Shown here one piece after another: positions 51,998-61,189 of a DNA stretch of 64,000 bases. Below the pieces are notes generated by a model. It ran no database searches. It was not told where the DNA came from and worked only from the letters and a program-made list of their open reading frames with translations. Location of the stretch: the NCBI RefSeq assembly GCF_012027495.1, contig NZ_SNUK01000001.1:1-64000 (forward strand), written 5' to 3'. Within the stretch, counting starts at the first letter, position 1. Each line of letters begins with the position of its first letter. The DNA comes from Thermococcus sp. JdF3. Its GTDB lineage: Archaea; Methanobacteriota_B; Thermococci; Thermococcales; Thermococcaceae. Both the position numbers and the translations under genes were made by a program.

Positions 51998-52765
51998 ATG
52001 GGAGAGTACTTTATAGAACCCGGGCTTGATCCAAGGAAGGACCACGTTCTCTACCGTGATGATGAGCACCTCGTCGTCTATCTTGGAACCCAGGAGGGAG
52101 GAGAAGACGTTGATGTCAACAGCTATCTCATAGTAAGCAGAGGGAAGGGGATCCTCATAGACCCCGGAGGGTACAAGATTTTTTCGAAGGTTCTTGCCAA
52201 CGCTTCCAAGTACATAGACCCGAGGGACATCGAGTACGTTTACATCTGTCACCAGGACCCCGATGTTGCGGGAAGCCTTCCCCTCTGGAGGGAGGTCAGC
52301 AACGCGCGGATAATAACCCACTGGCTCTGGACGAGGTTCCTGCCTCACTTTGGCTTTGAGGATGCTAGGGCCGTTACACACGAACTGCCCGACGAGGGAG
52401 AGTCGATTGCCTTTGGTGCAACGACCCTCGAGTTCATCCCCGCTCACTTCCTCCACAGTCCGGGCCACTTTACCATATACGACAGGAGGAGCAAGTTCCT
52501 CTTTAGCGGGGACATAGGCATAGCAATTCTCGATGATCCATACATCGTTGTTGAGAGCATGGAGCGGCATATACAGGCGATGAAACCAGTCCACGAGAGG
52601 CTGATGCCGACGAGCAGGGCCATAAAAGCCTGGCTCGATCGCGTCAGCTACCTTGACGTCGAGGCAATACTGCCACAGCATGGGGCGATTATACCGAAGA
52701 AGTTCATACCACGCTTTTACGACTTCCTGAGAAACCTCAAATGCGGTGTTGACCTCTACCGCTGA
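51998..52765 (+). CDS. ODP-type di-iron metallo-beta-lactamase-fold protein
   Basis: A 255-residue stand-alone metallo-beta-lactamase domain of the flavodiiron (FprA) superfamily without a flavodoxin domain. The metal motif is CHQDPDVAGS (His85, Asp87, Asp89) rather than the hydrolase HxHxDH, with further ligands in PAHFLHSPGHF, LFSGDIG and LPQHGAI. HQDPDV is the signature of oxygen-binding di-iron proteins (ODP), which bind O2 or sense redox state rather than hydrolyse substrates. Start at ATG 51998 after GGTGGGG. The next gene, nine bases downstream, encodes a chemotaxis-type signalling protein, so it is probably the sensor of that module. Confidence 0.85.
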   Translation: MGEYFIEPGLDPRKDHVLYRDDEHLVVYLGTQEGGEDVDVNSYLIVSRGKGILIDPGGYKIFSKVLANASKYIDPRDIEYVYICHQDPDVAGSLPLWREVSNARIITHWLWTRFLPHFGFEDARAVTHELPDEGESIAFGATTLEFIPAHFLHSPGHFTIYDRRSKFLFSGDIGIAILDDPYIVVESMERHIQAMKPVHERLMPTSRAIKAWLDRVSYLDVEAILPQHGAIIPKKFIPRFYDFLRNLKCGVDLYR

Positions 52766-52774
52766 GGTGGTACC

Positions 52775-53536
52775 ATGAACGTCAGAAGCATCGAGAAGGC
52801 ATCGAGCGCGCTGGCCCAGTCCGTCCGTATAAAGACGTCCAGCCGGGAGTCCAGCAAAATCATAAACGAGCTGGCGGAGGAAATAAGCGGTCAGTTTATA
52901 GACAACAACATGGTGATAATTGAGAACATCGAGAAGCTATCCCAGGTGATGAAGGAGCTTGAAAGGTTTCAGGAGGAGTTTCTGCCTTTCTTCCAGCGCT
53001 TTGAGGTCTTTGCCAGAGAGTTCAATACCCTGGTTGAGAACCTTGAGTACGTTTCGAGGATAAGTGACTCGATAGCGGGTGTCGCCAAGCAAACGAACCT
53101 CGTTGCCCTCAATGCATCGATAGAAGCTGCCCGTGCTGGTGAAGCGGGTAGGGGCTTCGCCGTCGTCGCCGACGAGATTAGGAAGATGGCGGTTCAAACG
53201 ATGAACCTCGCCAAGGAGATCAAAGACTTCAACACCCGCGTTATGGGCCAGCTCGAAACCCTCAGGGATGCCCTGGCAGTCATGGATAGGATCCGGGAGG
53301 GAACCGAAATACTCGGCAGGGACATCGAGACTATAGTGGAGATAAGCTCCGTTCTCGATGAGATTTCCAGGGAGCAGGAGGAAATAGTCAACGATATCAG
53401 ACGGCTCAAAGGGATAGCCCTGGCCTTGAGGAAGTTCGCCGATATGCAGGACAGGTACAACAAAGAACTCGCTTCCCTCCTTCGGATGATGGTTAGTGAG
53501 TATGCAAAGGAGCAGGGGGAATTGGGTGAATCGTGA
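52775..53536 (+). CDS. Soluble methyl-accepting-type signalling protein
   Basis: A 253-residue helical protein without membrane segments. Residues ~95-145 contain the conserved hairpin tip of chemoreceptors ([20 protein letters not shown], then [17 protein letters not shown]), where CheA and CheW bind. No periplasmic or PAS/HAMP domain is present; the N-terminal ~95 residues are coiled coil. Paired with the upstream ODP-type protein, it probably relays an oxygen or redox signal to the chemotaxis machinery. No CheA or CheW gene is in the window. Confidence 0.88.
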   Translation: MNVRSIEKASSALAQSVRIKTSSRESSKIINELAEEISGQFIDNNMVIIENIEKLSQVMKELERFQEEFLPFFQRFEVFAREFNTLVENLEYVSRISDSIAGVAKQTNLVALNASIEAARAGEAGRGFAVVADEIRKMAVQTMNLAKEIKDFNTRVMGQLETLRDALAVMDRIREGTEILGRDIETIVEISSVLDEISREQEEIVNDIRRLKGIALALRKFADMQDRYNKELASLLRMMVSEYAKEQGELGES

Positions 53537-53546
53537 GGTGCTGGTT

Positions 53547-54767
53547 ATGACAGAAAAGCTTTACTATTTGGATCCATATGTTAGGGAGACCACCGCGAAG
53601 ATCGTTGAGGTTAAGAATTTGGGCAACGGTCTCGTGGAGGTTCTTCTGGACAGAACGATTTTCTACCCTGAAGGCGGGGGCCAGCCCTCCGATCGGGGAC
53701 TCATAGAGGGAGACGGCTTTGTTATAGAGATTGCAAGGGTTAAAGAGCGGAAAGAAATCTGGCATGAGGGAACCCTCATCGGAAGGCTTCCGGGGGAAGG
53801 CGAGGAGGTACGGCTCAGATTGGACTGGGAGTGGAGATACGAGAACATGAAAAACCACACCGGCCAGCACATCTTATCGGCTGTTCTCAAGAGGCTTTAC
53901 AACCTCGACACGACCGGATTTCAGATCTTCGAGAACTACAACAAGATTGAGGTGAACGGTGAACTCGACTGGGGGATGGTAACTGCTGCTGAAATAGAGG
54001 CAAACGGGATAATCTCGGAGGGAATTCCTGTCACGGTTGATGAGTTCAAGTACCTGCCGGATGATATAGCGGAGACCCTGAGGAAGCACGTGAGCAAGGT
54101 GACGGACAGGGTTCGGATAGTCACTATTGGGGACATTGACAGAACCCCCTGCGGAGGAACGCACGTGGAAAACACCTCCGAGATTGGCCTCATAAAGGTG
54201 CTTCGTTTCTATAAGAAGTCCCGGGACCTCTGGCGCATCGAGTTCGTCTGCGGGAACAGGGCTCTAAAACACCTGAACAGGCTTCTTGAAGATTACTGGA
54301 GGGCCCTGGACGAGATGCCCAACAAGAACCGCCCGCTGGTCGAGCGCGTGGGGGAGCTGAAGACTGAGATAGAACGGCTTGAAAGGGAGAAGGAGGGCCT
54401 TAGGAGGGAACTCTGGAGGTGGAAGGCCAGGGCGCTCCTGGAAGAGGCCAGGGAAATCGGTGGGGTGAGGGTGGTCTCGTACGTTGAGGACGCCCCCATG
54501 AAGGACGCCCAGGCCTTCGTGGTGTACCTCGTGGACAAGAATCCGAACACGGTGGCCCTGGTGGCCGGGGAGAACTACGTGATATTTGCCAAGAACGAGA
54601 ACGTTGGGGCGGTCTCAATGAAGGAACTGCTCGGGGAGGTTCTGTCAGAGGCCGGTGGCGGCGGAGGTGGCAGTGAAGTGCTCGCGAGGGGGGGCGGCTT
54701 TGCAGCATCGCCGGGGGAGGTTCTGGAGCTGGCCCTTGAAAAATTGAGGGGGAAGCTTTCCCCCTGA
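53547..54767 (+). CDS. Alanyl-tRNA editing protein, long AlaX type
   Basis: A 406-residue trans-editing protein: an N-terminal part and the AlaRS-like editing domain with zinc ligands His104/His108 in NHTGQHIL and Cys202/His206 in PCGGTH, then a coiled coil (~275-305) and a C-terminal DHHA1-like domain ending SEAGGGGGGSEVLARGGG. It removes mischarged Ser or Gly from tRNA-Ala. ATG 53547 follows GAGGTG. Its C-terminal domain parallels that of alaS at 17971. The ten-base gap to the signalling gene suggests read-through, although a functional link is unlikely. Confidence 0.92.
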   Translation: MTEKLYYLDPYVRETTAKIVEVKNLGNGLVEVLLDRTIFYPEGGGQPSDRGLIEGDGFVIEIARVKERKEIWHEGTLIGRLPGEGEEVRLRLDWEWRYENMKNHTGQHILSAVLKRLYNLDTTGFQIFENYNKIEVNGELDWGMVTAAEIEANGIISEGIPVTVDEFKYLPDDIAETLRKHVSKVTDRVRIVTIGDIDRTPCGGTHVENTSEIGLIKVLRFYKKSRDLWRIEFVCGNRALKHLNRLLEDYWRALDEMPNKNRPLVERVGELKTEIERLEREKEGLRRELWRWKARALLEEAREIGGVRVVSYVEDAPMKDAQAFVVYLVDKNPNTVALVAGENYVIFAKNENVGAVSMKELLGEVLSEAGGGGGGSEVLARGGGFAASPGEVLELALEKLRGKLSP

Positions 54768-54770
54768 ACT

Positions 54771-56039
54771 CTACCCCCTCGACAGGAACCTCTCCTCCAG
54801 CTCACGGTTTATCAGGACGAAGGCGAGGGCGAATACCACGAGGGCGAGGCCGATTGGCACTATCATCCACCAGGCCATGCTGTATATCGCGTTCTGGCTG
54901 AGCACCATTCCCAGCATCGTTCCCCAGTTGAATCCGGGTGCGACCCTGAAGAAGCCCAGTATCGATATCAGCGCGATGACCTTGGGTGCGAAGAGCGAGA
55001 GCTGGTAGATTGAGTATGGCCCGACTATCCTCAGTATGTGCCTCCGGAGTATCCACTTCCTGTCGGCGCCCAGACTTTCGGCCGCGGCCACGTACTCCTT
55101 GTTGAGCTCTGTCCTGACTATAGCCCCCACGTTCCTGGCTATCTTCCCGAAGAGCAGAAACGCCAGCGCCGGCACGAAGGCCCACATGGGTATCGTTATC
55201 CTGGCGTTGTAGGACACGCTCCCGGTCAGGGGTATGAGGGCTATCATGAAGGGTATGACTGGGATTATTGTGGAGAGCTTCGATATGGAATCCACGGCCG
55301 TTCCGGCTTTTCCCCTAAGTGAGGCGGCGAGGCCGGCGAGCGTTCCAAGGGCCACAGCCACCACCGCCGTGAGGTAGACGAGGATTACCGTCTGCCTCGC
55401 CCCCCACAGGAATGCCGCACCGACGTCCCTGCCGTAGGTGTCGGTTCCCAGGATACCGTAGGTGGCTCCCACTATTTTGACCGTTGAGTTGATTGCTCCC
55501 TCAACGGTTATCGTGTAAACCCCGTGCTCCGGAACGACCTCTCCGCTCCGGTTCACGAAGAACAGCGGCTTCAGGCCCATTCTAAAGGCCGTGTCCTCCA
55601 TTCTGAACTCCACTCCCCTGTCTTCAGCTATCTCCATCAGCACCTGCCACTGATAGGCGAGGGAGACTTCATCGGAGGTTCCCCTGTAGAACTGGTAGCT
55701 CTCCCCTGAGGGCGTCGTCACCGTTACCGTCACGGGCCTTCCCTCGGTTCTGTTGAACTTCACTATTATATCCTGGGGTGGCTTTGAGTACCTGAAGTCG
55801 TACTCGAAGGTCTGAAGGCCAGGCTGACTCTTTACAGGGGCCAGTTCCTCCGTTGGAGGCAGGCTCTTTCCGAAGAGGTTCACCCACGAGGGCGGAACGA
55901 GCTTGGGGTTGTCCTTCCAGTAGAGGCCGTTGTACCAGTTCTCTATCTTCTCCTCGTTCACGAAGTAGGGGGCGATGAACGCTGCGATGGTGTATATCAC
56001 GATGATGGCCACTCCCAGCCTGAGCTTGCTGGTTCTCAT
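54771..56039 (-). CDS. DppC-like ABC permease with large extracytoplasmic insert
   Basis: A 422-residue permease. The C-terminal ~230 residues match the peptide/nickel permease DppC (LGTDTYGRDVGAAFLWGARQ, then the coupling motif YVAAAESLGADRKWILRRHI). Between helix 1 (~10-28) and helix 2 there is an insert of about 150 residues (~40-190) with a beta-rich look, absent from typical ~300-residue DppC. It probably faces out and may replace or receive a binding protein. ATG 56039 overlaps the stop of the DppB-like gene. No ATPase or binding-protein gene is adjacent. Confidence 0.88.
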   Translation of the reverse strand: MRTSKLRLGVAIIVIYTIAAFIAPYFVNEEKIENWYNGLYWKDNPKLVPPSWVNLFGKSLPPTEELAPVKSQPGLQTFEYDFRYSKPPQDIIVKFNRTEGRPVTVTVTTPSGESYQFYRGTSDEVSLAYQWQVLMEIAEDRGVEFRMEDTAFRMGLKPLFFVNRSGEVVPEHGVYTITVEGAINSTVKIVGATYGILGTDTYGRDVGAAFLWGARQTVILVYLTAVVAVALGTLAGLAASLRGKAGTAVDSISKLSTIIPVIPFMIALIPLTGSVSYNARITIPMWAFVPALAFLLFGKIARNVGAIVRTELNKEYVAAAESLGADRKWILRRHILRIVGPYSIYQLSLFAPKVIALISILGFFRVAPGFNWGTMLGMVLSQNAIYSMAWWMIVPIGLALVVFALAFVLINRELEERFLSRG

Positions 56040-57001
56040 TGCCTCTCCCCTCCCGAGCGCGGGTCCAGGTAGAGGTACAGGCCCTCCATCACCACGGCGT
56101 TGATGAAGTAGAACAGCATCATAACCGCCGTCGCGAAGAACAGGATCTCGGGTGCATAGGCAAAACCGAACCCGTCCCCAATGCGGGTCAGCCCGAATGA
56201 AATCGCCATCAGATAGCCGAGGCCGTGTATGTTGAATATAACCTCGATGAGCATCATTCCTGTCAGTATCTCCAGGAAGTTGTACGTCGTGAATGTCAGG
56301 AACGCCGGTAAAGCGGTTCTGAGGAGTTTGCGCATTATCCTCCCCTCTGGCAGTCCCCTCGCGACGTCGTAGAGCACGTGGTCGCCGTTGCGCTCGTTCA
56401 CTATCATGTTCCTGACGTTGAACGCGTACTCCCACAGGCTCGAGAACACCAGCGTGAGCACCGGAAGGGCCAGGGCCCTGAGGTAGGTGCTCGTGGATAG
56501 GGTTCCGTGCACCTCCGCCCAGTTGATGGTGCCCTCGAAGTTGATGGGGAACAGGGAGAGCTTCCAGTAGAAGAGGAACAGGAACACCACGCCTATGAAC
56601 CAGGAGGGCATGGCCGAGAGGGTTGGGGCCAGGACGGAGACCACCTTATCGATCCACCCCCGGTAGTAGCCTGCCCTCAGCCCCAGGAAAAGCCCTACCG
56701 CGAGGAGGAAGACCTCGGTCAGCACGAGGAGGGCGAAGCTCTTGACGACGAAGGTCTCCAGGCTCTCCCCCCTCACCTCCGGCGGGTCCCTCAGGAACTT
56801 CCATGTGGCGGAGAAGTAGCCGCCTATAGTGTCCAGCAGGCTACTGTCGTTTTTCGGGTAGAACTTGTAGACCTTTCCGAGGTCGTTCCTTTCAATCCGC
56901 AGTTCTCCACCCGCTATGATGGTTCCGACCACGAGAAGGGCGAGGAACAGGATTAAAAGATTCCTCGTGATTATCCTGGCAACGGCTCCGGCTTTAGCCA
57001 T
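56036..57001 (-). CDS. DppB-like ABC permease
   Basis: A 321-residue permease of the DppB family with about six helices and an extracytoplasmic loop after helix 1 (NDLGKVYKFYPKNDSSLLDT). The coupling motif is VLYDVARGLPEGRIMRKLLR. ATG 57001 is chosen because GGGTGGGA lies just upstream; ATG 57022 would add seven residues. Pairs with the DppC-like gene immediately downstream. Substrate unknown; peptides are the family norm. Confidence 0.88.
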   Translation of the reverse strand: MAKAGAVARIITRNLLILFLALLVVGTIIAGGELRIERNDLGKVYKFYPKNDSSLLDTIGGYFSATWKFLRDPPEVRGESLETFVVKSFALLVLTEVFLLAVGLFLGLRAGYYRGWIDKVVSVLAPTLSAMPSWFIGVVFLFLFYWKLSLFPINFEGTINWAEVHGTLSTSTYLRALALPVLTLVFSSLWEYAFNVRNMIVNERNGDHVLYDVARGLPEGRIMRKLLRTALPAFLTFTTYNFLEILTGMMLIEVIFNIHGLGYLMAISFGLTRIGDGFGFAYAPEILFFATAVMMLFYFINAVVMEGLYLYLDPRSGGERQ

Positions 57002-57114
57002 GTTCCCACCCGGAAGTGACATCGATGTACTCTTTAAAACATTTACGAACCTGAGTAATTTTCGTCCGGTAGAAGAAGGAAATATAAATCAACGGTTCCC
57101 GGAAAATTAAAGCG

Positions 57115-57945
57115 TCACTCCGGGAAGAGCGTATCAAGCCCCAATTTCCGGTATACGAACTTTTTCTGCTCCGCGGGTACCACAGGCCTTGAGGTTTCCT
57201 TCTCCGCCTTCTCCCTGTCCATGAGGCCGTAGCGAACCAGGGCGGCTATTCTGCGGTGCTCGAAGCTATGGCCGTGCTTCTCCCAGTAGCGCTCCAGGGC
57301 CGGACCGAGGACGAGGCAGTTGGTGGTGTAGCCAGGCAGCTCGGGGAACTCGAAGGGGAGCCTCTCCAGGATTTCAAGCCTCTCCTTCTCGGTCATCATG
57401 GAGAGGAGTCTTATCTGGGTCACCCCGCCGCTCATGAGCCTGTACGAGTGGTGGCCGAAGGGAAGCTCGTGGCCGGTGATGATGTACTTATAGCCGTTTT
57501 TGAGGGCGTACTTCCTCAGCTTCTCCATCGTTCTCCTGGAGCAGCGTCTGCAGGGCGATTCTGCCTTGAGAAGGGCCTCGCGGAAGATGTCGGAGTAGTC
57601 GTAGCGGAGAACCTTGAACGGAACGCCCAGCGCTCTGGCGGTTCTTTCAGCGTTCTCTATGGCCTCCCTTGCCATCAGGCCGTGGTCTATCATCACCGCC
57701 TCCAGCTTCGGGACCTTGTAGACCCCCTTTGCCAGATAGAGCGCCACGGTACTGTCCTTTCCGCCGGAGTAGGCAACGATTGCCCTGTCCACGTTCCTCA
57801 TAATCTCCTCGAGCTCGGCGCGGATCCTTTCCCGGTCCACGGGGTGTCTCAGGTAAACCTGGCACTCCCTGCACACGGGCTTTCCGTCGATTACGTCTAT
57901 CTTTGCCGTCCTCTCGTCGTGAATGCAGATTGAGCACTTGAGCAT
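57115..57945 (-). CDS. PP-loop ATPase of the TtuA/TtcA tRNA-thiolation type
   Basis: A 276-residue protein. The N-terminal zinc ribbon is Cys4/Cys7 and Cys25/Cys28; the PP-loop is YSGGKDST (59-66). Cys132, Cys135 (SPCRRC) and Cys210 (YTTNC) match the three Fe-S cluster cysteines of TtuA-type 2-thiouridine synthetases. The second, C-terminal zinc ribbon of TtuA is absent. It probably modifies tRNA with sulfur; the exact position is uncertain. It sits alone between two permease operons. Confidence 0.82.
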   Translation of the reverse strand: MLKCSICIHDERTAKIDVIDGKPVCRECQVYLRHPVDRERIRAELEEIMRNVDRAIVAYSGGKDSTVALYLAKGVYKVPKLEAVMIDHGLMAREAIENAERTARALGVPFKVLRYDYSDIFREALLKAESPCRRCSRRTMEKLRKYALKNGYKYIITGHELPFGHHSYRLMSGGVTQIRLLSMMTEKERLEILERLPFEFPELPGYTTNCLVLGPALERYWEKHGHSFEHRRIAALVRYGLMDREKAEKETSRPVVPAEQKKFVYRKLGLDTLFPE

Positions 57946-57976
57946 GATTGGAAGGGAGGGAAAGTTCTTAAAAGCT

Positions 57977-58660
57977 TTATCTGGGCAGTTTTGGCACCTT
58001 GGACTTGAGCTTCCCCGTGGTGTCCTTCGCCCTCTTCACGGTCTCGTCTGTCTTTTTCTTGCCCTTCTTCGTCGCGAAGAAGCCCACCGTGGCTATGGCA
58101 TTCTGGAGGAGTATCCCTCTGTTGTTTCTGGCGATGAACCAGCCGAAGAGCAGACCGAATGCCAATCCGGAGAACCAGAGCGAGAGAATGAAGGTGTTGG
58201 CGCTCATACCGTTTGGACTGAGGGTTACGGAGAAAGCCTTGTAGGCGAGGGCAAAGGCGACGACGAAGATCGTTTCGAGCAGTATCGACAGCTTGGTCGC
58301 CATTCCGATTATTCCCAGAACCGTGCTGTCCTCGGTGTACTCCTCTATGACCCTCTGGTCGTGGAGGCCGTAGACTAGAGTCCTGGTTATGTTGGCCCCG
58401 CTCCTGAAGGCGAGGAAACCGAAGAAGGCCGCGCTCCAGCTGGCCCCCCAGAGCTTCCAGAACGCCCAGGCTCCAACGGCTATCCAGACAAGGGTGTAGA
58501 GTCTCTCGATGCCCTTCTTCTCGTTCTCAGGAACCTCGAGGCGGAGAACCTTCCTCCAGGCCATTCCCGTCAGGCTTCCAAAGGCCCGCATCAGCATCAG
58601 GGATAGGTTGATGAAGAGAAATGCCGTCAGGAAGAGGAATGCAAAGAGCTCCCGCAGCAC
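57977..58660 (-). CDS. Membrane protein, 227 aa, unknown function
   Basis: Five to six helices (LFAFLFLTAFLFINLSLMLM, LVWIAVGAWAFWKLWGAS, ILLETIFVVAFALAYKAF, LSLWFSGLAFGLLFGWFI) and a Lys-rich tail (KKGKKKTDETVKRAKDTTGK). No family recognised. GTG 58660 is preferred because GGGGGAT lies six bases upstream; a GTG at 58702 would add 14 residues and lies inside the likely TATA sequence (TTAAATAA). Shares no clear link with the permeases on either side. Confidence 0.6.
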   Translation of the reverse strand: MLRELFAFLFLTAFLFINLSLMLMRAFGSLTGMAWRKVLRLEVPENEKKGIERLYTLVWIAVGAWAFWKLWGASWSAAFFGFLAFRSGANITRTLVYGLHDQRVIEEYTEDSTVLGIIGMATKLSILLETIFVVAFALAYKAFSVTLSPNGMSANTFILSLWFSGLAFGLLFGWFIARNNRGILLQNAIATVGFFATKKGKKKTDETVKRAKDTTGKLKSKVPKLPR

Positions 58661-58719
58661 GGGGTATCCCCCCTGTCCCTCTGGTTTTATTTTGCTCAGC
58701 ACTTATTTAACGCTTCCCC

Positions 58720-59997
58720 TCAGCGCTTCAGGAACTCCTCCTCTATCTTCCTGCTCAGCGACACGAAGGAGAGCGCCAGAAGGCCTATGGAAACGCCCAC
58801 CGGAACCACCTGCCACCACGCCAGCCTGTAGGTTGCTCCCTCCCTTATCGTCTGGCTCATTATGGTGCCCCAGTTGAAGCCCGGCACGATGTTGAAGAAG
58901 CCCAGGAGAGTTATGAACGCTATCGTTCCGGGGACGGCCAGGGCGAACTGGTAGATGGCGTAGGGCACCAGAACCCTTGAGACGTGCTTCCGGAGAATCC
59001 AGAGGGAACTCCCGCCGAGCGCCTTGGCCGATTCGACGTACTCCTTTCTGAGCTCCTCCTCGACCATCGAGCGGACGTTCCTCGAGACGTTTCCCATCAT
59101 GAGAACTCCTACGATAAGGGCTATTGCGAGGGGGCTGGCCTTGATGACGTAGTTCTCGTCTATCGCCGCCACCAGGACCACCGCGGACACCGCCACCGGA
59201 AGAACCGGGGTTACCGTCACGAGCCGTGAGATGAAATCCGCTATCCTACCCACCCAGCTGGAGAGGACGCTCAGCGTTCCCAGAATCAGGGCCAGACCAA
59301 CCGTTGCGAGGGAGCCGAGGATAGCTATGGTTATGGTTTCTCTCATTCCCCATATGAAGCCGGTCCAGACGTCTCTCCCGACGGTGTCGGTTCCCAGGAA
59401 GCCGTAGCTCTTTCCGAGCACCCTTATCTTCGGCTCTTTCTCCGGACCTTCGACCACTATCAGGTACCGCCCCTTCAGGAATTCCGGGTGATCCAGGCAG
59501 TCTTCGGTGGGCTTCGAGAATATTATGTTAAAGGCATCGTGGAACAGCAGGTTCCCGCCTTCGGGCGTCACGTTGCACTTCTCCTCGGCTATTCTGACGA
59601 ACACGCCGGGGTTCTTGGAGAAGTGTATCTCACCGAAAACGTAGCCGTCCCAGAGGACGTATTCCCGCCCGTCTGGTCCGATTATCTTTATCCTCATCAC
59701 TCCCGTCGAGTTCGGAATGAAGATTATGTCCGAGGGTGCGGAGGAGTAGTGGAAGTCGTAGGTGAAGACGAACTCTCCGGCCTGACGCTCCCCCTGGAGC
59801 CACTCCGTCCTCGGCAATCCTGCAAGCTCGCCGTACCATTCCGGGGGAACGCCTATCGGGTTAAGACGCCAGTAGCCCAGGTTGTCCCAGTTCTCAACGT
59901 CCTCGCGGTTCAGGGTGAGGGGGCCGATGATGGAGACGATGAGGAAGGAGACGATTATCACCACCGCCGCCGGGGTCGAGATGTTTCTCTCAAACAT
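58720..59997 (-). CDS. DppC-like ABC permease with large extracytoplasmic insert
   Basis: A 425-residue paralogue of the DppC-like protein at 54771 with the same layout: helix 1, a ~160-residue outer insert (~30-200) with two cysteines (EEKCNVTPEG, TEDCLDHP), then the DppC core (FLGTDTVGRDVWTGFIWGMR, coupling motif YVESAKALGGSSLWILRKHV). ATG 59997 overlaps the DppB-like gene. Probably the second half of a permease pair. No ATPase is present here. Confidence 0.88.
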   Translation of the reverse strand: MFERNISTPAAVVIIVSFLIVSIIGPLTLNREDVENWDNLGYWRLNPIGVPPEWYGELAGLPRTEWLQGERQAGEFVFTYDFHYSSAPSDIIFIPNSTGVMRIKIIGPDGREYVLWDGYVFGEIHFSKNPGVFVRIAEEKCNVTPEGGNLLFHDAFNIIFSKPTEDCLDHPEFLKGRYLIVVEGPEKEPKIRVLGKSYGFLGTDTVGRDVWTGFIWGMRETITIAILGSLATVGLALILGTLSVLSSWVGRIADFISRLVTVTPVLPVAVSAVVLVAAIDENYVIKASPLAIALIVGVLMMGNVSRNVRSMVEEELRKEYVESAKALGGSSLWILRKHVSRVLVPYAIYQFALAVPGTIAFITLLGFFNIVPGFNWGTIMSQTIREGATYRLAWWQVVPVGVSIGLLALSFVSLSRKIEEEFLKR

Positions 59998-61036
59998 TCC
60001 GCCTCACCCTGGGGTCGAGCTTCAGGTAGAGGGCCTCCATAACCGTCGAGTTGATGAAGTATAGCAGAACCATGACGAGGGCGACGAAGAATATGTACCT
60101 GCCGTTGAAGGTGAACGTCTGTGTTATCTCGCCGCTGGGTGACGGGTGGTAGTTCTTTCCAGCGGAGCAGGCGAAGACGTAGCCTATGCCGTTCACGTTG
60201 AAGAGCTTCTCGACGGCCATCGCGTTTATCAGGAGGCTGAGGAAGTTGTAGCTTGTAAAGGTTAGGAAAGATGGAAGGACTGTTCTGAGGAGTTTTTTCA
60301 TGATCCTTTTGTCGGGAAGGCCCTTGAGCACGTCCGCGAAGAAGTGCTCCTCGTGGGTTTCCCTCTTCACCAGGGTTCTCACGTTGAAAGCGTATATGAC
60401 GACGTTGGCGAAGGTCAGCGTCAGGACCGGGAGGAGAAGGGCGTTCAGATAGGTGAAAACGCTTATCTCCCCGGTCGCCTTGGCGCGGGCGATGTAGTTC
60501 ATGTAGTCTATCGTGGAAAGATCCAGCCGCCACCAGAGCGTCCACAGGAGAAATATTGCCCAGAACCAGCCGGGAATTGCGGAGAATATCGGTGCCAGTG
60601 TGGAAAGAACCTTGTCCCACCGGCCTCCCCGATAGCCAGCCTTCAAGCCCCAGTAGAGGCCCAGCAGGAACACCATGGCCATAGTCAGGAGGAGAACGAT
60701 GAAGGTCGTCAGGATAGCCTTTTCCGGCGTCGTCATGAAGACCTCCTCGAAACTCTCCCTGGGGCTGGGGTTGTATATCCTGGCCTCCATGTCGCCCTGC
60801 TTCGCGACGATGACCGTTCCGTTCTTCCTGCTGAAGAGTGCGAACGAAAAGTTGGCGTACTCGTAGGTTTTTTCCAGGCTTTCTCTTATCCCCATCTTCC
60901 CTTCCACGGGAACGCCGAGCTTGTTCATCTCGATCGAGTTTATCTTGTGCTCGGCCTGGGCGATTAGGACACCCGTGATGACGAGAACAATTATTAGCAG
61001 TGTTACGTTCTCCAGGACTTTACCAATGAATCTCAT
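59990..61036 (-). CDS. DppB-like ABC permease
   Basis: A 348-residue DppB family permease with the coupling motif FADVLKGLPDKRIMKKLLR and a long loop after helix 1 (KINSIEMNKLGVPVEGKMG). Overlaps the DppC-like gene downstream by eight bases. It is the first gene of the minus-strand run; an AT-rich region upstream (61040-61140) probably holds the promoter. Confidence 0.88.
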   Translation of the reverse strand: MRFIGKVLENVTLLIIVLVITGVLIAQAEHKINSIEMNKLGVPVEGKMGIRESLEKTYEYANFSFALFSRKNGTVIVAKQGDMEARIYNPSPRESFEEVFMTTPEKAILTTFIVLLLTMAMVFLLGLYWGLKAGYRGGRWDKVLSTLAPIFSAIPGWFWAIFLLWTLWWRLDLSTIDYMNYIARAKATGEISVFTYLNALLLPVLTLTFANVVIYAFNVRTLVKRETHEEHFFADVLKGLPDKRIMKKLLRTVLPSFLTFTSYNFLSLLINAMAVEKLFNVNGIGYVFACSAGKNYHPSPSGEITQTFTFNGRYIFFVALVMVLLYFINSTVMEALYLKLDPRVRRNV

Positions 61037-61150
61037 TCCTGGAGCACCGTGGTAAAATACTCACCTCGCTTAAAAAGCTTTCCATCTGTGAATAAACCGA
61101 AAAATTTGGGCGTGTTTGGACATTTGATGTAAAAATAGTGATTGAGGTCA

Positions 61151-61174
61151 TATTTTTCTTTTGAAAGCCTCGCC
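61151..61174. repeat. 24-base intergenic repeat
   Basis: The plus strand reads TATTTTTCTTTTGAAAGCCT followed by CGCC; the minus strand at 16540-16517 is identical at 23 of 24 positions. It lies between two minus-strand genes just after the radical SAM gene and is followed by GCCCCCATGTCAGGGC, which can form a short hairpin. Confidence 0.55.
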
Positions 61175-61189
61175 CCCATGTCAGGGCTG

